Source of the DNA: Saccoglossus kowalevskii
Lineage: Eukaryota; Hemichordata; Enteropneusta; Harrimaniidae
Assembly: GCF_000003605.2 (NCBI RefSeq)
Contig: NW_003131853.1
Coordinates: 1,035,456 to 1,048,659, forward strand
DNA length: 13,204 nucleotides
Direction: 5' to 3'
Positions within the stretch are counted from its first letter, which is position 1, and every line of letters starts with the position of its first letter. Of the stretch, positions 1-9,464 are shown one piece after another. A model generated the notes under the pieces. The model made no database searches, was not told the DNA's origin, and was given only the letters and a program-made list of their open reading frames with translations. The translations under genes were made by a program, and so were the position numbers.

Positions 1-914
1 TTTGATTTCGTTGACAGTGGGAAATGAAACGCAAAGTCAAGTCGGTTTAACAAAGACATGACATAAGATGGCAAAATCTAGTAGTTGAAATTAAAGGTAG
101 TTGTTGTTACAGTTATGATGATTGATGGACCCATCCCCTTGTCATGCCCAATTAAACAATTGATTCCCCCAACATCGGTTCATATGGATGGCCACGAATG
201 ACGGCTACTGTGAAACAATGCAGACCGGACAATGTTGGGCACTTTTTATTTTTCAAATATTGATTGAATATTTGATACAACCTAGAGTTTGATAGGTCAT
301 GGTATTTTTCACAGCAATGTTAGGGAGAAAGTGCCTGCAGATGCGGTTGGGGATAGGCGAAGCACAGAAAATGAACAAAAAGCACAGAAGAAAATGTGAA
401 AGACAAAACATTAACTGACTCGCGATTAGGGAGAAAAAGTACTATGCTGAGTTCTACTGTACTATACAAAACATATTACAAGTCATAAATACATGTATAG
501 CAAGTGAGACTCTAATTGTGATAACAATAGGCCAGCCACCAATGAGCAGCAGTGAAAAGAATATCAGAATAAGCATCCTCAATGTAATCAATTTCCTGAT
601 GAGGCTAACAGCAACAGTTTAGAGGAGAAAGATGCACTGCTGCAAGTAAAGTTGCGTAAACATGAGTGCAAGCAAGAACATGGTGGTATTGTTAAAACAA
701 GTGTGAAACCAGGCAGACACAGCCCCAAACTATAGAACGTATAGAAAGGCAATCTTTTTTCCTCAGGCGATAAAACGTTTACAAATATAACTGGGTCTGT
801 GTATATCAGATCAATGTCGGAACTATAAGTGATATATAAAAAGGTTGGAATTGGTTTTTGGTGAATTAGAAACTGGTGAAATCACAAAGTGAAAGTGTTA
901 AAGTACATAGTTGA
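1..914. other. non-coding stretch, nothing recognised
   Basis: This is AT-rich sequence with stops in all frames. Short translated pieces (for example around 640-735) match no family I recognise. I see no terminal repeat, tRNA or LTR boundary. It may include the decayed 5' part of the retroelement that starts to be recognisable near 1196, but nothing in the sequence shows that directly. Confidence 0.5.
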
Positions 915-1151
915 ATGTGGGGTAAACAGTTCATGACTGCAGTCTCCAACCTAAAGGGTTCATGGGATATAAGTGAACCCATATATGAACTGATGAGACA
1001 GCAGTTCTTTCATGGACTGATTACTGTGAATGTGGGTACAGATTTGGTGCGTCTTGTTGACCAAGGGATGTCATACAGTAAGTTGTTCACAAAGGCAATA
1101 GATTTGGTGATTCGTGCAGAATGGTTTTTACCACTGATTCGAAGAGTTTAG
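915..1151 (+). other. short unassigned ORF, 78 codons
   Basis: An open frame of 78 codons starts at ATG 915 and ends at TAG 1149-1151. The translation is mixed and not low-complexity (it contains SWDISEPIYELMRQQFF), with no signal peptide or membrane segment. It lies about 50 bases before a Gypsy-like reverse transcriptase relic but in a different frame, so it could be a surviving scrap of an upstream retroelement polyprotein. I cannot match it to a gag, protease or host family. It could equally be a chance ORF, and I assign no function. Confidence 0.2.
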
Positions 1152-1195
1152 CAGATATGTATGAAGAAAAGGAAGAGTGGTTTGAATAGTTTCTT

Positions 1196-1660
1196 AAAAA
1201 TGCAATCATCCCATTCAAACTTAATAATGCCAAAACTACTTGTCAAAAAGCGTTAAAGAACGCTTTAGGAAGATATAATATGGATAGATCATATATGTGA
1301 TTGTATTTTCGAAAACGCTTTAAGAACATATGAACCACTTCCAAGAAGTTTGAGAGAAGCCAACCTGAACATAAAAAGAGTTAACTATTCAGTGGTCATG
1401 TGAAGTATTTGGGACACAAAGATCCAGAATATTCAGCCATATTGAATCTGCCACATCAACTAACAGTAGTTTAACTGACAAAGATGCAAAAGATTGAACT
1501 CCGAAGGCAGACAGACTAACTTTGAAATGATTGATGAAATTTTGAACACCTCCAGTTTATACAAAATTGTACACAGATGCCAATACTATAGGAATATGAG
1601 CTGCATTATGCCAGGTCCATGAAACTGCCAGGTCCAAGCAAAGCAAAGCTAGATGCGTAC
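1196..1660 (+). pseudogene. Ty3/Gypsy pol relic: end of reverse transcriptase and start of RNase H
   Basis: This is a decayed fragment of a Gypsy-type LTR retrotransposon polyprotein, which would copy element RNA into DNA. At 1211-1256 the translation PFKLNNAKTTCQKAL matches the conserved PFGLxNAPATFQ block of Gypsy reverse transcriptase. A TGA at 1298-1300 interrupts that frame. The next block, in another frame from 1303, reads VFSKTL, then a stop, then EHMNHFQEV, which is the stretch that follows the catalytic Y/V-DD box. The catalytic aspartates cannot be read intact. VKYLGH at about 1399-1416 is the usual end of the RT domain. LYTDAN at 1567-1584, followed by IGI, a stop and AALCQ, matches the first conserved block and catalytic Asp of Gypsy RNase H. 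Several frameshifts and nonsense codons show the fragment is dead. Most of RT and all of gag and protease are missing or unrecognisable. Confidence 0.72.
1609..1636 (+). repeat. 11-bp direct repeat inside the RNase H relic
   Basis: TGCCAGGTCCA occurs at 1609-1619 and again at 1626-1636, 17 bases apart. It sits in the decayed RNase H region and probably reflects a small local duplication during decay. Confidence 0.6.
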
Positions 1661-1839
1661 AATACGATGATGGGTACAATATAAAATTACAAAATTAGAA
1701 GGCATAATATACTAACATTAGTTCATGACACTATTGGGTATTCACTATAATACCTTATGCTCAGAAGTGAAGCATTATATGCCCTATTTGGGATACAAGC
1801 TGAAGGCAATTTAGGTTGAATGGATTTCTAAGAACATCA

Positions 1840-2080
1840 AATTAGCCGCATGGACAAATAAGAAATCCCAAGACAAAAACAAACTTATATATGATGAGAA
1901 GGTTAGAAAAGTCGTATTGAAACAATAAGACTGGGTTTAGATGAAGAACGTTAATCAGCAAGATAGATAGGAGAAAGGAACACCTATATATGATTGCGTG
2001 TGTAATTACACCACCAAAAGCCTTGATATGTGATAACACTAGATTAGGGTGTCAATGGAAATGAAATTAGGAATATGTTT
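1840..2080 (+). pseudogene. probable Gypsy integrase C-terminal relic
   Basis: From 1881 the translation reads KLIYDEKVRKVVLKQ, a stop, DWV, a stop, MKNV. This resembles the segment of Gypsy integrases where a basic YYDxxVR stretch precedes the GDRVLVRN strand of the C-terminal SH3-like domain. A later piece around 1990-2010 (GTPIYDCV) sits where the PVY(E/R)V strand would be. At least three nonsense codons break it. Only about 240 bases separate it from the RNase H start, while an intact element would have about 1 kb of RNase H plus integrase core there, so an internal deletion is inferred. The assignment rests on a short, weakly conserved region and is less certain than the RT part. It could belong to a different element. 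Confidence 0.4.
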
Positions 2081-4340
2081 GGATCATTTATTGATTGCAA
2101 AGACCAGTATCCGCTGTAGGAGAGACTAATTATTATATATTTTTTCTACATGAATTTGGGGTTTTATTTGTGTAAATTGGCATTTTGAAACATATTCAGC
2201 AGTCCGAATTTACCCGACAAGTAGTGCACATTCCAGATTCTGTATTCAAATCCCAGGAACGCTCACCAAAGAACATATGCATATATGAGAAAGGCGCATG
2301 ACATTTCCGCTAACAAAATATATACAGAAGTAAAAAAGGAAATGTTTTTTTGAAGCTGACCCAACGACTAATCTTAATAAACTAAATTATGAGCTGTTCT
2401 TTGTATAACACTTACAGAAAACAAGGATACTAGAATCTGATGGTGAATGTTCTTGACACCAAATAGACATTTTTGATGTTATACTCAAAGTGAAGGCAGA
2501 ATCTGTAGTCGCCATTTTTATACTATTAAATAGCAACTATAGTGTAAACATTGCATATCCTTAGTTGTTTTTTTATAAACATATAAAGGTGTCTAAAAAA
2601 TACCATTGATTTTTTCAAAAGATAAAAGCTACTCAATGTCGAATATTGAATAATTGAATTGTAGGTATTAGTGGTTGATTGGTTCATAAATTTGTTCCAA
2701 AATCTAATCAGGTCACAAAGTATTCGCATTCCAAATTGCACCCCAATCCACATATGACAATTGAATCGTAACATTGGCACACACACAAACACCACTGCTT
2801 ATTCCCAAAAAACCACACAAGAACGTGAAAGTACGTTTTGGCGTCCTCATATTTTAGATCCTCTTGACAATGGTGGAAGTGGTGTGATGCGTTCAAGTGT
2901 TTATAATGCAGTGTGTGATCACTTTGTATTTTAACCATGTTTATTCAAATGCTCATGTCCACCCTTAAACAGAGCATTCGATATTATAAATACCCTAGTT
3001 GTATAAATTTACATACGCTGCCTGCATGTATATATTTATTTTCACATGAGTTCCAATTTCAAGTGCCAATTTCAGGTGCTTATAACGTAGATTGTTGCCT
3101 ACATTGTTGCTTAATTTGCTCAAAATAAATTGGCAGCTAGTGTTAATTTGCATATTTATTCATGTTGATGATCCCGAATCCTAGGAAGATATTGGGGTCT
3201 GAATACATGGAAATGGGTGTGCAATTGTATTAGGAGGGTGAAAAACAGTCCGGATAACAGTTAGATAGCTGCAAAAACAAAAAAGGAAGGAGCGTGCTAA
3301 TGAGAAAACTGCAGAAGAAAGCTACCAGATTTATAAGTGTTTGCAATGCGATGTATATGACCCAGAGACTCTTGGAAAGTAGCTTTTAGTGCCAAACTAT
3401 CAGGGGTCCTAGCTATACACCACACCTTGCGTACCAGTGAAACTAGGAATAGAGTTGAACTTGCTCTGCTAACTGCATATAACCTTAAGTGATAACCTTA
3501 AGTGTAGTTTCGTCAGGGAAGCCCATGAACATGAAAAAACAATACGTAATGAGATTAGTAGGCTATTTGAAAAAAATGGATAGAGCCTTCTGGCATGACC
3601 CAAGTAAAAAAGCGAGGCTGCTGATGTGTAGTTAAACACTACAGGGGTTAAATACTAAAGGGAGGGTCCTAGAAATCACAATCTAACATGTCTTCTGTAA
3701 AGGCTGTATGCCTTAGTTTTAAATTTGCATTATAGCGCATTCTATTGGCAAATGTTGTCATTCTTGACAGGTGCTTTTAGCTGCGTCAGAAGTAACTACT
3801 GTGCTGATGCTTTGTAAATTTAGACATTATTAGAGAGGCAACGCAAGCACAGAGGTACGCAATAATTTTTGTGAAGATTCTGAGACTTTGATTATGTGTA
3901 TTTTGTTTTCACAAATTTTAATGGTAAAGAATTTGAAAAGTGACATGTCTGCCATTATGTGTTTACGCATACGAACAATAAGTCCAAAAGTGTAATTAAC
4001 CCAGGTTGCTGTGAATTTACATTTTCAACTGTATTTAGAACAGTAAAATTTTTTTATTCTCACTGATGCAACACATCGATAGTTTTGTTATTTTTACTGC
4101 TTTTCTGATTATTATCTATATAAGTTTTACCCGAATTGTGAATCTTGAATTATGAATCATGCTTTATGAAATGTGAATCCATTGTATACAAATGTAGAAT
4201 TTGATCACTCATGGATGTTTGTGTACTGAATGTTAGAATGCTGGAAATATCTAGTAGTTATGGAAGGAAAGTAAGAGTGAATGCTAGAGGCAGAGAGACG
4301 TTATAGCAGGTAATAGTAACGACCCATGATCCATCAAAAC
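2081..4340. other. 2.2 kb with no recognisable gene
   Basis: The sequence is AT-rich with dense stops on both strands. Short open frames near 2526-3128 give low-information translations that match nothing I know. A translated piece near 3332-3370 (YKCLQCDVYDPETLGK) faintly recalls a zinc-finger knuckle but ends at a stop. No polypurine tract, LTR end or tRNA is visible. A small tandem duplication lies at 3479-3504. Confidence 0.55.
3479..3504 (+). repeat. 13-bp perfect tandem duplication
   Basis: ATAACCTTAAGTG is present twice head-to-tail, at 3479-3491 and 3492-3504, with no mismatch. It looks like a recent replication-slippage duplication in non-coding DNA, with no sign of function. Confidence 0.8.
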
Positions 4341-4344
4341 AATA

Positions 4345-5145
4345 TTAGGTTGGGGTGTTAATGGGATAATAAATCATTCAGATGATAATGAAGAATCCAT
4401 ACCTGCAGACTTAAATTACATTAACATATTATAGTTAGGGTCTGTCAACAGTGTAATTTGTGAGAACAGAGGAAAGAAGATGTCCCTTTGTGTACAGAAT
4501 GCAGACAAAGAAGATTAGATCGGTCCAGGTTAATCATATGTTTGAAAAAAAGACTAATGATAAAGTGTCAGTTCAAGAAATTAACAAAGATGCAAGATGG
4601 ATTCCATCCAAGCGCCCTGATGGCTACTTCAAAATCCCACTTCCACTTTCAAACAAGAAGATTTGAGACTATCAAGTAATAGACCAATGGCTGTGAAGCG
4701 TTAGGGAAGACTGGGTACAAAACTTCTAAATGACAAACAGTATAAGGAAGATATCTATAGGTGATATATTAAACAAAGGGTGTGCAGAAAGAGTACCTGT
4801 TGATGAATTTAAATGAGCAGATCAACATGTATGATATATTCCACACCATGGTGTGTATCATTGGAAGAAGCCTGGTAAACTAAAAACAGTCTTTGACTGT
4901 AGTGTGGATTATCAAAGAGAAACACTGAAATGAATACTTACTCCAAGGTCCAGACCTGATAAACAATCTCACAGGAGTTCTTTGTTGCTTTAGACAAGTG
5001 CAATTAGCATTCACAAGGGATATTTAAGGAATGTTCAATCAAGTGGGAGTAAATTTGAAGGATTGTGACTACCTCAGATTTGTGTGGTGGAAAAAGGATA
5101 ATCTCACTGAAGAACTTGTTGAATATCTGTCACAAGGTTTGCTAT
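4345..5145 (+). pseudogene. BEL/Pao retrotransposon pol relic: protease-RT linker and N-terminal reverse transcriptase
   Basis: This is a degraded part of the pol polyprotein of a BEL/Pao LTR retrotransposon. The frames change several times. GWGVNGII at about 4350 resembles the LGWxxxG motif after the BEL protease. DGYFKIPLPL at about 4618-4647 matches the GHYxxPLPF block before the RT. KGCAERVPVDEF follows near 4779. The most diagnostic part is HHGVYHWKKPGK and VFDCS between 4841 and 4903 (frame starting at 4835), the canonical BEL RT entry motif (PHHxVxxPxKxxKxRVVFDCS). LLQGPDLINNLTGVL continues near 4938-4984, and DYLRFVWWKKDN at about 5067-5102 matches the block ahead of the catalytic YVDD. 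The YVDD box, the rest of RT and RNase H are not found. Multiple stops and frameshifts make this clearly non-functional. The integrase part of the same type of element resumes at about 6290. Confidence 0.85.
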
Positions 5146-5407
5146 GATATACATGTTGGGTTAAATTTAGTGTTTGGAAAAAAGGTACTATACTATAATA
5201 CAGCCAGAGGTAGGATTATTTCACAGCCGAGCTAGTAGATTTTGACACACTTCGAAACTCCATTCACAAGAGACGCGTGACATACGTGTGCCGGATATTC
5301 ATTGTAACCACCTGTTAAATGATTAGCAAGAATGATGGTGCTGGGTGAATTTTGTAAGCGGATTTCAACTATGTTTAGTTGTCATGACAATGATACCAGG
5401 TGGGGGA

Positions 5408-6142
5408 TGTTATAAAAGGTCAAAGTAGATGCAGCCGCAAACGGAAAAGACACTACGAAACGAGGCAGCAGCAGCAGCCAGAGCCAGCCTTGTGATGTGA
5501 GTTAACGTGGGAGAATAAGTCCATCTCTACATGGTGAGCCGGTTACTCGCCTAGTTAATGGACTTGACTTGTTTCCTATGTGCAGTTCTACTGACCTTCT
5601 GTGTTCGACATGACTTCTACAAAGTATTCTACGAGAAACCAGGCCCAGGTAGCAACATTTCTACTATAGCCCGACAGAAGCCGGTAATTATCACGCTCGT
5701 TACACACACATTAGGGAAGGGACCATTGGCTGTTTTTTTAATGTTATTTTTGGTAGTTATTTGTGTAATTTATTGGCGGAATTATTGTATTCTTATTTGA
5801 AATTGTAATAGCATTAGTTTTATTGTATTTTATAACGTCCTGTTTCTTGCTTCGAAGTTTTGCGCGCCTGTCGGCGCAGTTAAGTAGTTGCGTCGTTACA
5901 TAAATAAGGTCTTGCCCATTGTGATCCATCCCGGTTTGAGGTTGAGTATATGGGTTACCTATGGGACGCAACTGCTTTATTCTGTCCTGACATGTGGTTA
6001 ATTTTTCCTATTGTACAGTGAATTCATATTTCTCTGTGTACTATTGATATCATAAAACAGCTGTAGAATTAAAACATCCTTTACGTTATTACTGTGCATC
6101 TCATTGTGTGCGAGTGGGTCTGGTATGATAATAATTTATACA
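5408..6142 (+). mobile_element. putative solo LTR, 735 bp, nested in the BEL/Pao relic
   Basis: The block begins TGTTATAA and ends TTTATACA, the TG...CA ends expected of an LTR with imperfect inverted termini. GGGGA lies immediately before it (5403-5407) and immediately after it (6143-6147), as expected for a 5-bp target-site duplication. TATAAAA (5411-5417) lies at the left edge, a CAG-rich run follows at about 5465-5479, and AT-rich possible polyadenylation sequence lies near 6068. BEL/Pao RT similarity is upstream and BEL/Pao integrase downstream, so the block interrupts that element. An 80-codon ORF at 5558-5800 has a hydrophobic C-terminal stretch but no family match, and is probably chance. 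Alternative: the AGGTGGGGGA before TGTT could be a polypurine tract, making this the 3' LTR of another element. With a TATA box so close to the left end, U3 would be unusually short. Exact ends are uncertain. Confidence 0.42.
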
Positions 6143-6289
6143 GGGGACAACCAACTAATCAGTACGGCGTTAAAGAACCCACAACACAAGGTGAAGGCGT
6201 GCCTCTTTATATTTGTGGTCGGATGCTAGCCTACCCTGTGGAGCTGAAATGATATGGAGCATTTATGTACTTGTTTAAACACCAGAGCT

Positions 6290-6885
6290 GTACACATCAA
6301 AATATCAAAGTCATTAAATATAGATACATGTCTGAAGGCATATATGTGGTTTGTTTGTTCAATGTAACACAGTTCGATCGTCATCGAAGATGCTACCAAG
6401 ATAACAACTTTGTTGCTGCTAAAGGAGAATTGGTGGCTGTATCAGCAGTAATGGAGAGACAGTGAAACAATTATTGCTGAAGGACAGCTGTGACAAGATG
6501 AATGTCCCACACACATGGGAGGAGTGTGGGAGAGAATGATCAGATCGACAAGTAAAGCTCTGTCATCTCTACTGACAGTAGGCAGTTTCATGCTTGGTCA
6601 CCAGTTATTCTCAACCCTAATGCTTGAGACAGAAGCCATAGTAAATAGTCAACCTTTCACATATATTGATTTAGTTTGGCTGGTGCACTATAATCTCTCT
6701 CAAAGATCGTTCTACCACCATCAGGCATAATCCATAAAGAGGATGTATATTGTCACTGTCATTGGAGATGTGTATAGTACTTTGCCAATAAGTTTTGGAG
6801 CCGTTTTTACCCATTTCATAAGAGCCCGAAAAGTGGATACCAGACAAATTTTCAGAAGGATGATGTCGTAATCCTCCTGGATGGT
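6290..6885 (+). pseudogene. BEL/Pao retrotransposon pol relic: integrase core and C-terminus
   Basis: This is the decayed 3' end of BEL/Pao pol. The integrase would insert the cDNA copy into the host genome. DNNFVAAKGEL at about 6400-6432 corresponds to the SDNGTNFxGAxxEL block with the second catalytic Asp, with GT missing. After frame changes, HMGGVWERMIRS (about 6512-6547) matches the HxGGVWERxIRS block that surrounds the catalytic region, and LETEAIVNSQPFT (about 6623-6661) matches the ExExIxNSRPLT block containing the DDE glutamate region. From 6739 the pieces EDVYCHCHWRCV and YFANKFWSRF, then NFQKDDVVILLD at about 6845-6880, match the BEL C-terminal RWRxVQxLxxxFWxRW and GDVVLI(V/L)D segments. 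Stops at 6463-6465 and 6728-6730, plus frameshifts, make it dead. Little sequence separates it from the RT relic once the 5408-6142 block is excluded, so RNase H and the integrase N-terminus are deleted. Confidence 0.82.
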
Positions 6886-7564
6886 AAAAAGAATGGGACT
6901 TCGATCAAGAATTTGTATACATATATAGGATTTGATCACACAAAGATGTTTGTGTACAAGCATTAGTGTATACTTTACGGATGGATAAACATGGTAAGAT
7001 GAAGTGATTAGTGGCAACCCTGCAACATGTTTTGATATTGCCTCTAACAACTGCCACATCTTCACAATAACTCAAGGTTGGTGCAAGCCCAACCGCCAAC
7101 AAGTGGTTGATAATAACAGTACCCAGCATTGTAATAAACAAAGGGTTCACATTAAAAAAAAATGTCGTGTAGCTAAAAATGCATTTGGTAATCCATTAAG
7201 AGTGGTATCATGCATTCAATGTAGCCCTAATTCTAATTCACCAATTTAAAGGCCCTGCTTTAAATAACTCGATTGAGACACAGTCTATGGATGTAACGAA
7301 ATAGTTACAGCCAAGACACATAGAGGGAAAAATGGGTGTGGACTCTGCAGGGATCGCTACATGCCAGTTGTAAAAACTGGGATTAACAACGGTATGGTAA
7401 CAGTGCTGGGAGATTATCCTCCTGTACCTGGAAGTGCCCATAGGAGGATCCACCCCATAGGGCAGGGGGTGTGAAAATCTGGAAATCTGACTCAGCAAAG
7501 GCATACTCTAGTGGGTGAAACAGTGTGGTTACAAGGAGTAGGTTTGTGCACAGGTCAAAGCCTG
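6886..7564. other. region between two retroelement relics, nothing recognised
   Basis: No family-level similarity is visible. An 81-codon plus-strand ORF at 7004-7249 and minus-strand ORFs at 6721-7150 and 7238-7504 give unfamiliar translations, and part of the minus set lies antisense to the integrase relic. An A9 run lies at 7154-7162. This may be the decayed 3' end of the BEL/Pao element, but I see no polypurine tract or LTR edge. Confidence 0.45.
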
Positions 7565-7863
7565 TAGTATCTGAGTCTGTGATGGATTTGAGACAGTGTC
7601 ATTAGGAAATACATGTGTTATGGAACAGAAAGTACAAGCCAAACATAGGGAGATATACAAAAAGGATTTTGACAAGAAAGCTAGACCTATAATACTCAAA
7701 GAGGGTGACCAGGTACTAGTACTATCTCCCATAGCTCCTAATAAGTTGAAAATGTGGGGGCAGGGACCATATGAAGTTTAAGTACAGGTTAGTTCAGTAG
7801 AATATAGAATCGAAATGGGTGGAAAATTAAAGTTATATCATATTAAGATGTTAATCATTATGA
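7565..7863 (+). pseudogene. Ty3/Gypsy integrase C-terminal (GPY/F module) relic
   Basis: This is the C-terminal DNA-binding end of a Gypsy integrase, the part that helps choose the insertion site. ESVMDLRQ (about 7570-7593) matches the linker after the integrase core. After a frame change, 7596-7781 reads through the basic stretch QAKHREIYKKDFDKKARP, then EGDQVLVLSP, then GQGPYEV, the diagnostic GPY/F motif. A TAA at 7779-7781 interrupts it, but the same frame continues with VSSVEYRIEMGGKLKLYHIKML to TGA near 7866. This reproduces the usual Gypsy C-terminus, where xxYxIxxxGKxKxxHxNML follows GP(Y/F). The nonsense codon and the frameshift show it is inactive. No RT or integrase core precedes it. 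It is a different copy from the relic at 1196-2080, which has its own probable integrase end. No 3' LTR is visible downstream. Confidence 0.8.
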
Positions 7864-9100
7864 GGTGAGCCTAACATAGGGGCTGATTATTTGAGGTGAA
7901 GTACTGAATAAAAGTGTTAATAATAGAAAATAATGATCGGCTAGATTTTTTCATCATATGCTACTATCACTAACTTGAAGGGAAAGTGTGCTTGGAATTA
8001 TAAGACTATTGTTAGACTTATTGTGTTATATTTGATGTGAATTGGATAAAATTGTTATGTTAATCCTTTTAATGGTTCCATCTTAGCAGAGATTTTACGA
8101 TGTACAGTCTTGGGGTAAGTGTACAGTCTTATCTTTTGGTAAGGCGAGTTATTGTATTAATCAAAACTATACATTGAAATTGAGAATACCTAAGATTACA
8201 GACGTACACAATGTATATTACATTCATTCTCGAACTATCTAGTATCTAGTTGATGATGGAAGGACTCGACAAATGTATTTATAGAAAGAAAGTATATGGA
8301 AACGGTATGGCTGAACTGATTGGCTGATTTTCTCATTAAACCTATAGAAACTATCGCCTTTATAGGGTACTGTGTTCGAATAAACATACACGCGTATATA
8401 AATTTACTGAGGTAATTGATGTGTCTGGGAAGGATGTCGACCGTATACGGAAGGTAGTATGAACTGGTGATCTTTTTTCGGATGGTGACATCGGGAAAAC
8501 GAAGCCAAGCCAGAAAATAGAGTACATACAGTAAAATGGTTGTCCATGGTGTTGGCTAAACGACTAAGCCCAGAGAGGAAACAAGGGAACTCAGGTCCTG
8601 TGTTTATGTCTTAATCTGTCAGAGTCTATCTGGCCGGGTTTCTCTGAGTCTCTCTAAAGTAACATGTCTTTTTATAAGGTAAATCACGTGATACATTGAT
8701 ACATCACATGACTCAAAACAACTTTTATGACAGGACAGTGATTCAATACACCCGCATAAATCTCCAGAAAAATACATTGAATGAAAATATCTAGTGGCCC
8801 AGCTGTGGTGATTTTTTTTTCAGTTAAAAAAAATTGGAAAATTAGTTTTGTGAAAGGTGGGGTGAACGCGAAACCGCCACAGTCTGGTTTTATTTTCAGC
8901 GAATCTGTTGCTATTATTTATTCATGATATGCAGTGACATCACTGAACGGATACAGAAAAGAAGTGGGGGCGTTATAAATAGTAATTCGTTTGTTATGAT
9001 TGACGATCGAGAAACTTGAAAGAAAGTCTTCAGGTTAAGGTTAACTGGATATAGTTTTAAAGGTCAAATTATTTTGATTGGATAAAGTTCTTGCCTGTCA
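7864..9100. other. 1.2 kb with no recognisable gene
   Basis: Stops are dense in all frames and no protein family is recognised. Small features only: a 10-bp direct repeat GTACAGTCTT at 8102-8111 and 8121-8130, two E-box-like sites near 8683-8711, and facing T9/A8 runs near 8813-8832. A palindrome CAGTGACATCACTG lies near 8931-8944. No LTR end for the upstream Gypsy relic can be placed. Confidence 0.5.
8683..8711. promoter_or_regulatory. paired E-box-like palindromes
   Basis: ATCACGTGAT (8683-8692) is a perfect palindrome around CACGTG, the core E-box bound by basic helix-loop-helix-zipper factors of the USF/MITF/TFEB type. A near copy, ATCACATGA, lies 20 bases on (8703-8711). No promoter or gene is recognisable next to them, so function is unproven. 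Confidence 0.25.
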
Positions 9101-9164
9101 TTCTGCTCATTAACATAAAAACTAGTATGAAAACACACTAGTTCCTGCTTTCACCACAGAGTCT

Positions 9165-9261
9165 GGGTGATTTCGCGGTTACAGATACGCTTGATATTGT
9201 TTCAATACAAGCGTCACCCGTGGGAGTCAGACAACGCTCATGATGGGTGTCCGTATGAGCG
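9165..9261. repeat. cluster of hairpin-forming inverted repeats
   Basis: CGCTTG and TATTG (9188-9199) pair with CAATA and CAAGCG (9203-9213) around a TTT loop, with one bulged A. This hairpin is enclosed by GGGTGA (9165-9170) and TCACCC (9214-9219). A second hairpin, CGCTCAT (9235-9241) with ATGAGCG (9255-9261), has a 13-base loop. The segment is richer in CpG than its surroundings and adjoins the TTAA-flanked inverted-repeat element. It may be another decayed non-autonomous transposon, or a structured element, but no open reading frame supports a coding role. Confidence 0.45.
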
Positions 9262-9341
9262 ATATGACAGTACCTACGAGCAGGTGGATACGGGCAGGAG
9301 CATGCGGCACATGATCTGATTAAAGCGGGGGAGTCGTCACC

Positions 9342-9352
9342 TGCGCATGCGT
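9342..9352. promoter_or_regulatory. NRF1-like site in the left terminal repeat
   Basis: TGCGCATGCG matches most of the palindromic consensus (YGCGCATGCGCR) bound by the transcription factor NRF1. It lies in the left inverted repeat of the TTAA-flanked element. It may simply be part of the transposon end, and no transcript start is evident nearby. Confidence 0.3.
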
Positions 9353-9448
9353 CAGATGGCCATAGCGTGTCATTGTTTACAATCACGCGTCTACCCATGA
9401 GCCTTTGCTTTTTTAGCGTGTGTTGTTATCGTCGCTTGGGAGTCAATT

Positions 9449-9464
9449 CCTGCGCGTGCGCAGG
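9449..9464. promoter_or_regulatory. NRF1-like palindrome in the right terminal repeat
   Basis: CCTGCGCGTGCGCAGG is a 7-bp inverted repeat with a 2-base centre, one base from the NRF1 consensus core. It is the counterpart of the site in the left terminal repeat. A CCAAT-type sequence (ATTGG) follows at about 9510-9514. Confidence 0.3.

Noticed and set aside
1247-1266. Hairpin AAAGCGTT / AACGCTTT
   Set aside because: It falls inside the Gypsy RT relic and is a by-product of degraded codons. There is no sign of a separate structured element.
2526-3128. Overlapping short ORFs on both strands
   Set aside because: Their translations are low-information and Cys/aromatic-rich, typical of AT-rich non-coding DNA, with no matching family.
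3332-3380. CxxC-like translation (KCLQCDVYDPETLGK) suggestive of a PHD or zinc finger
   Set aside because: It is too short, ends at a stop, has no further Cys/His pairs in frame, and is best treated as chance.
5558-5800. 80-codon ORF with a hydrophobic C-terminal segment, considered as a small membrane protein
   Set aside because: It lies inside the LTR-like block, the hydrophobicity comes from T-rich sequence, and no homologue or gene structure is recognisable.
6721-7150. Minus-strand ORFs of 114 and 81 codons
   Set aside because: They overlap each other and are partly antisense to the BEL/Pao integrase C-terminal relic. The translations are unfamiliar and there is no promoter or splice context.
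9138-9398. Minus-strand ORF of 86 codons rich in Cys and Arg
   Set aside because: It crosses the hairpin cluster and one end of the TTAA-flanked element, and is open because the region is CpG-rich, not because of visible coding similarity.
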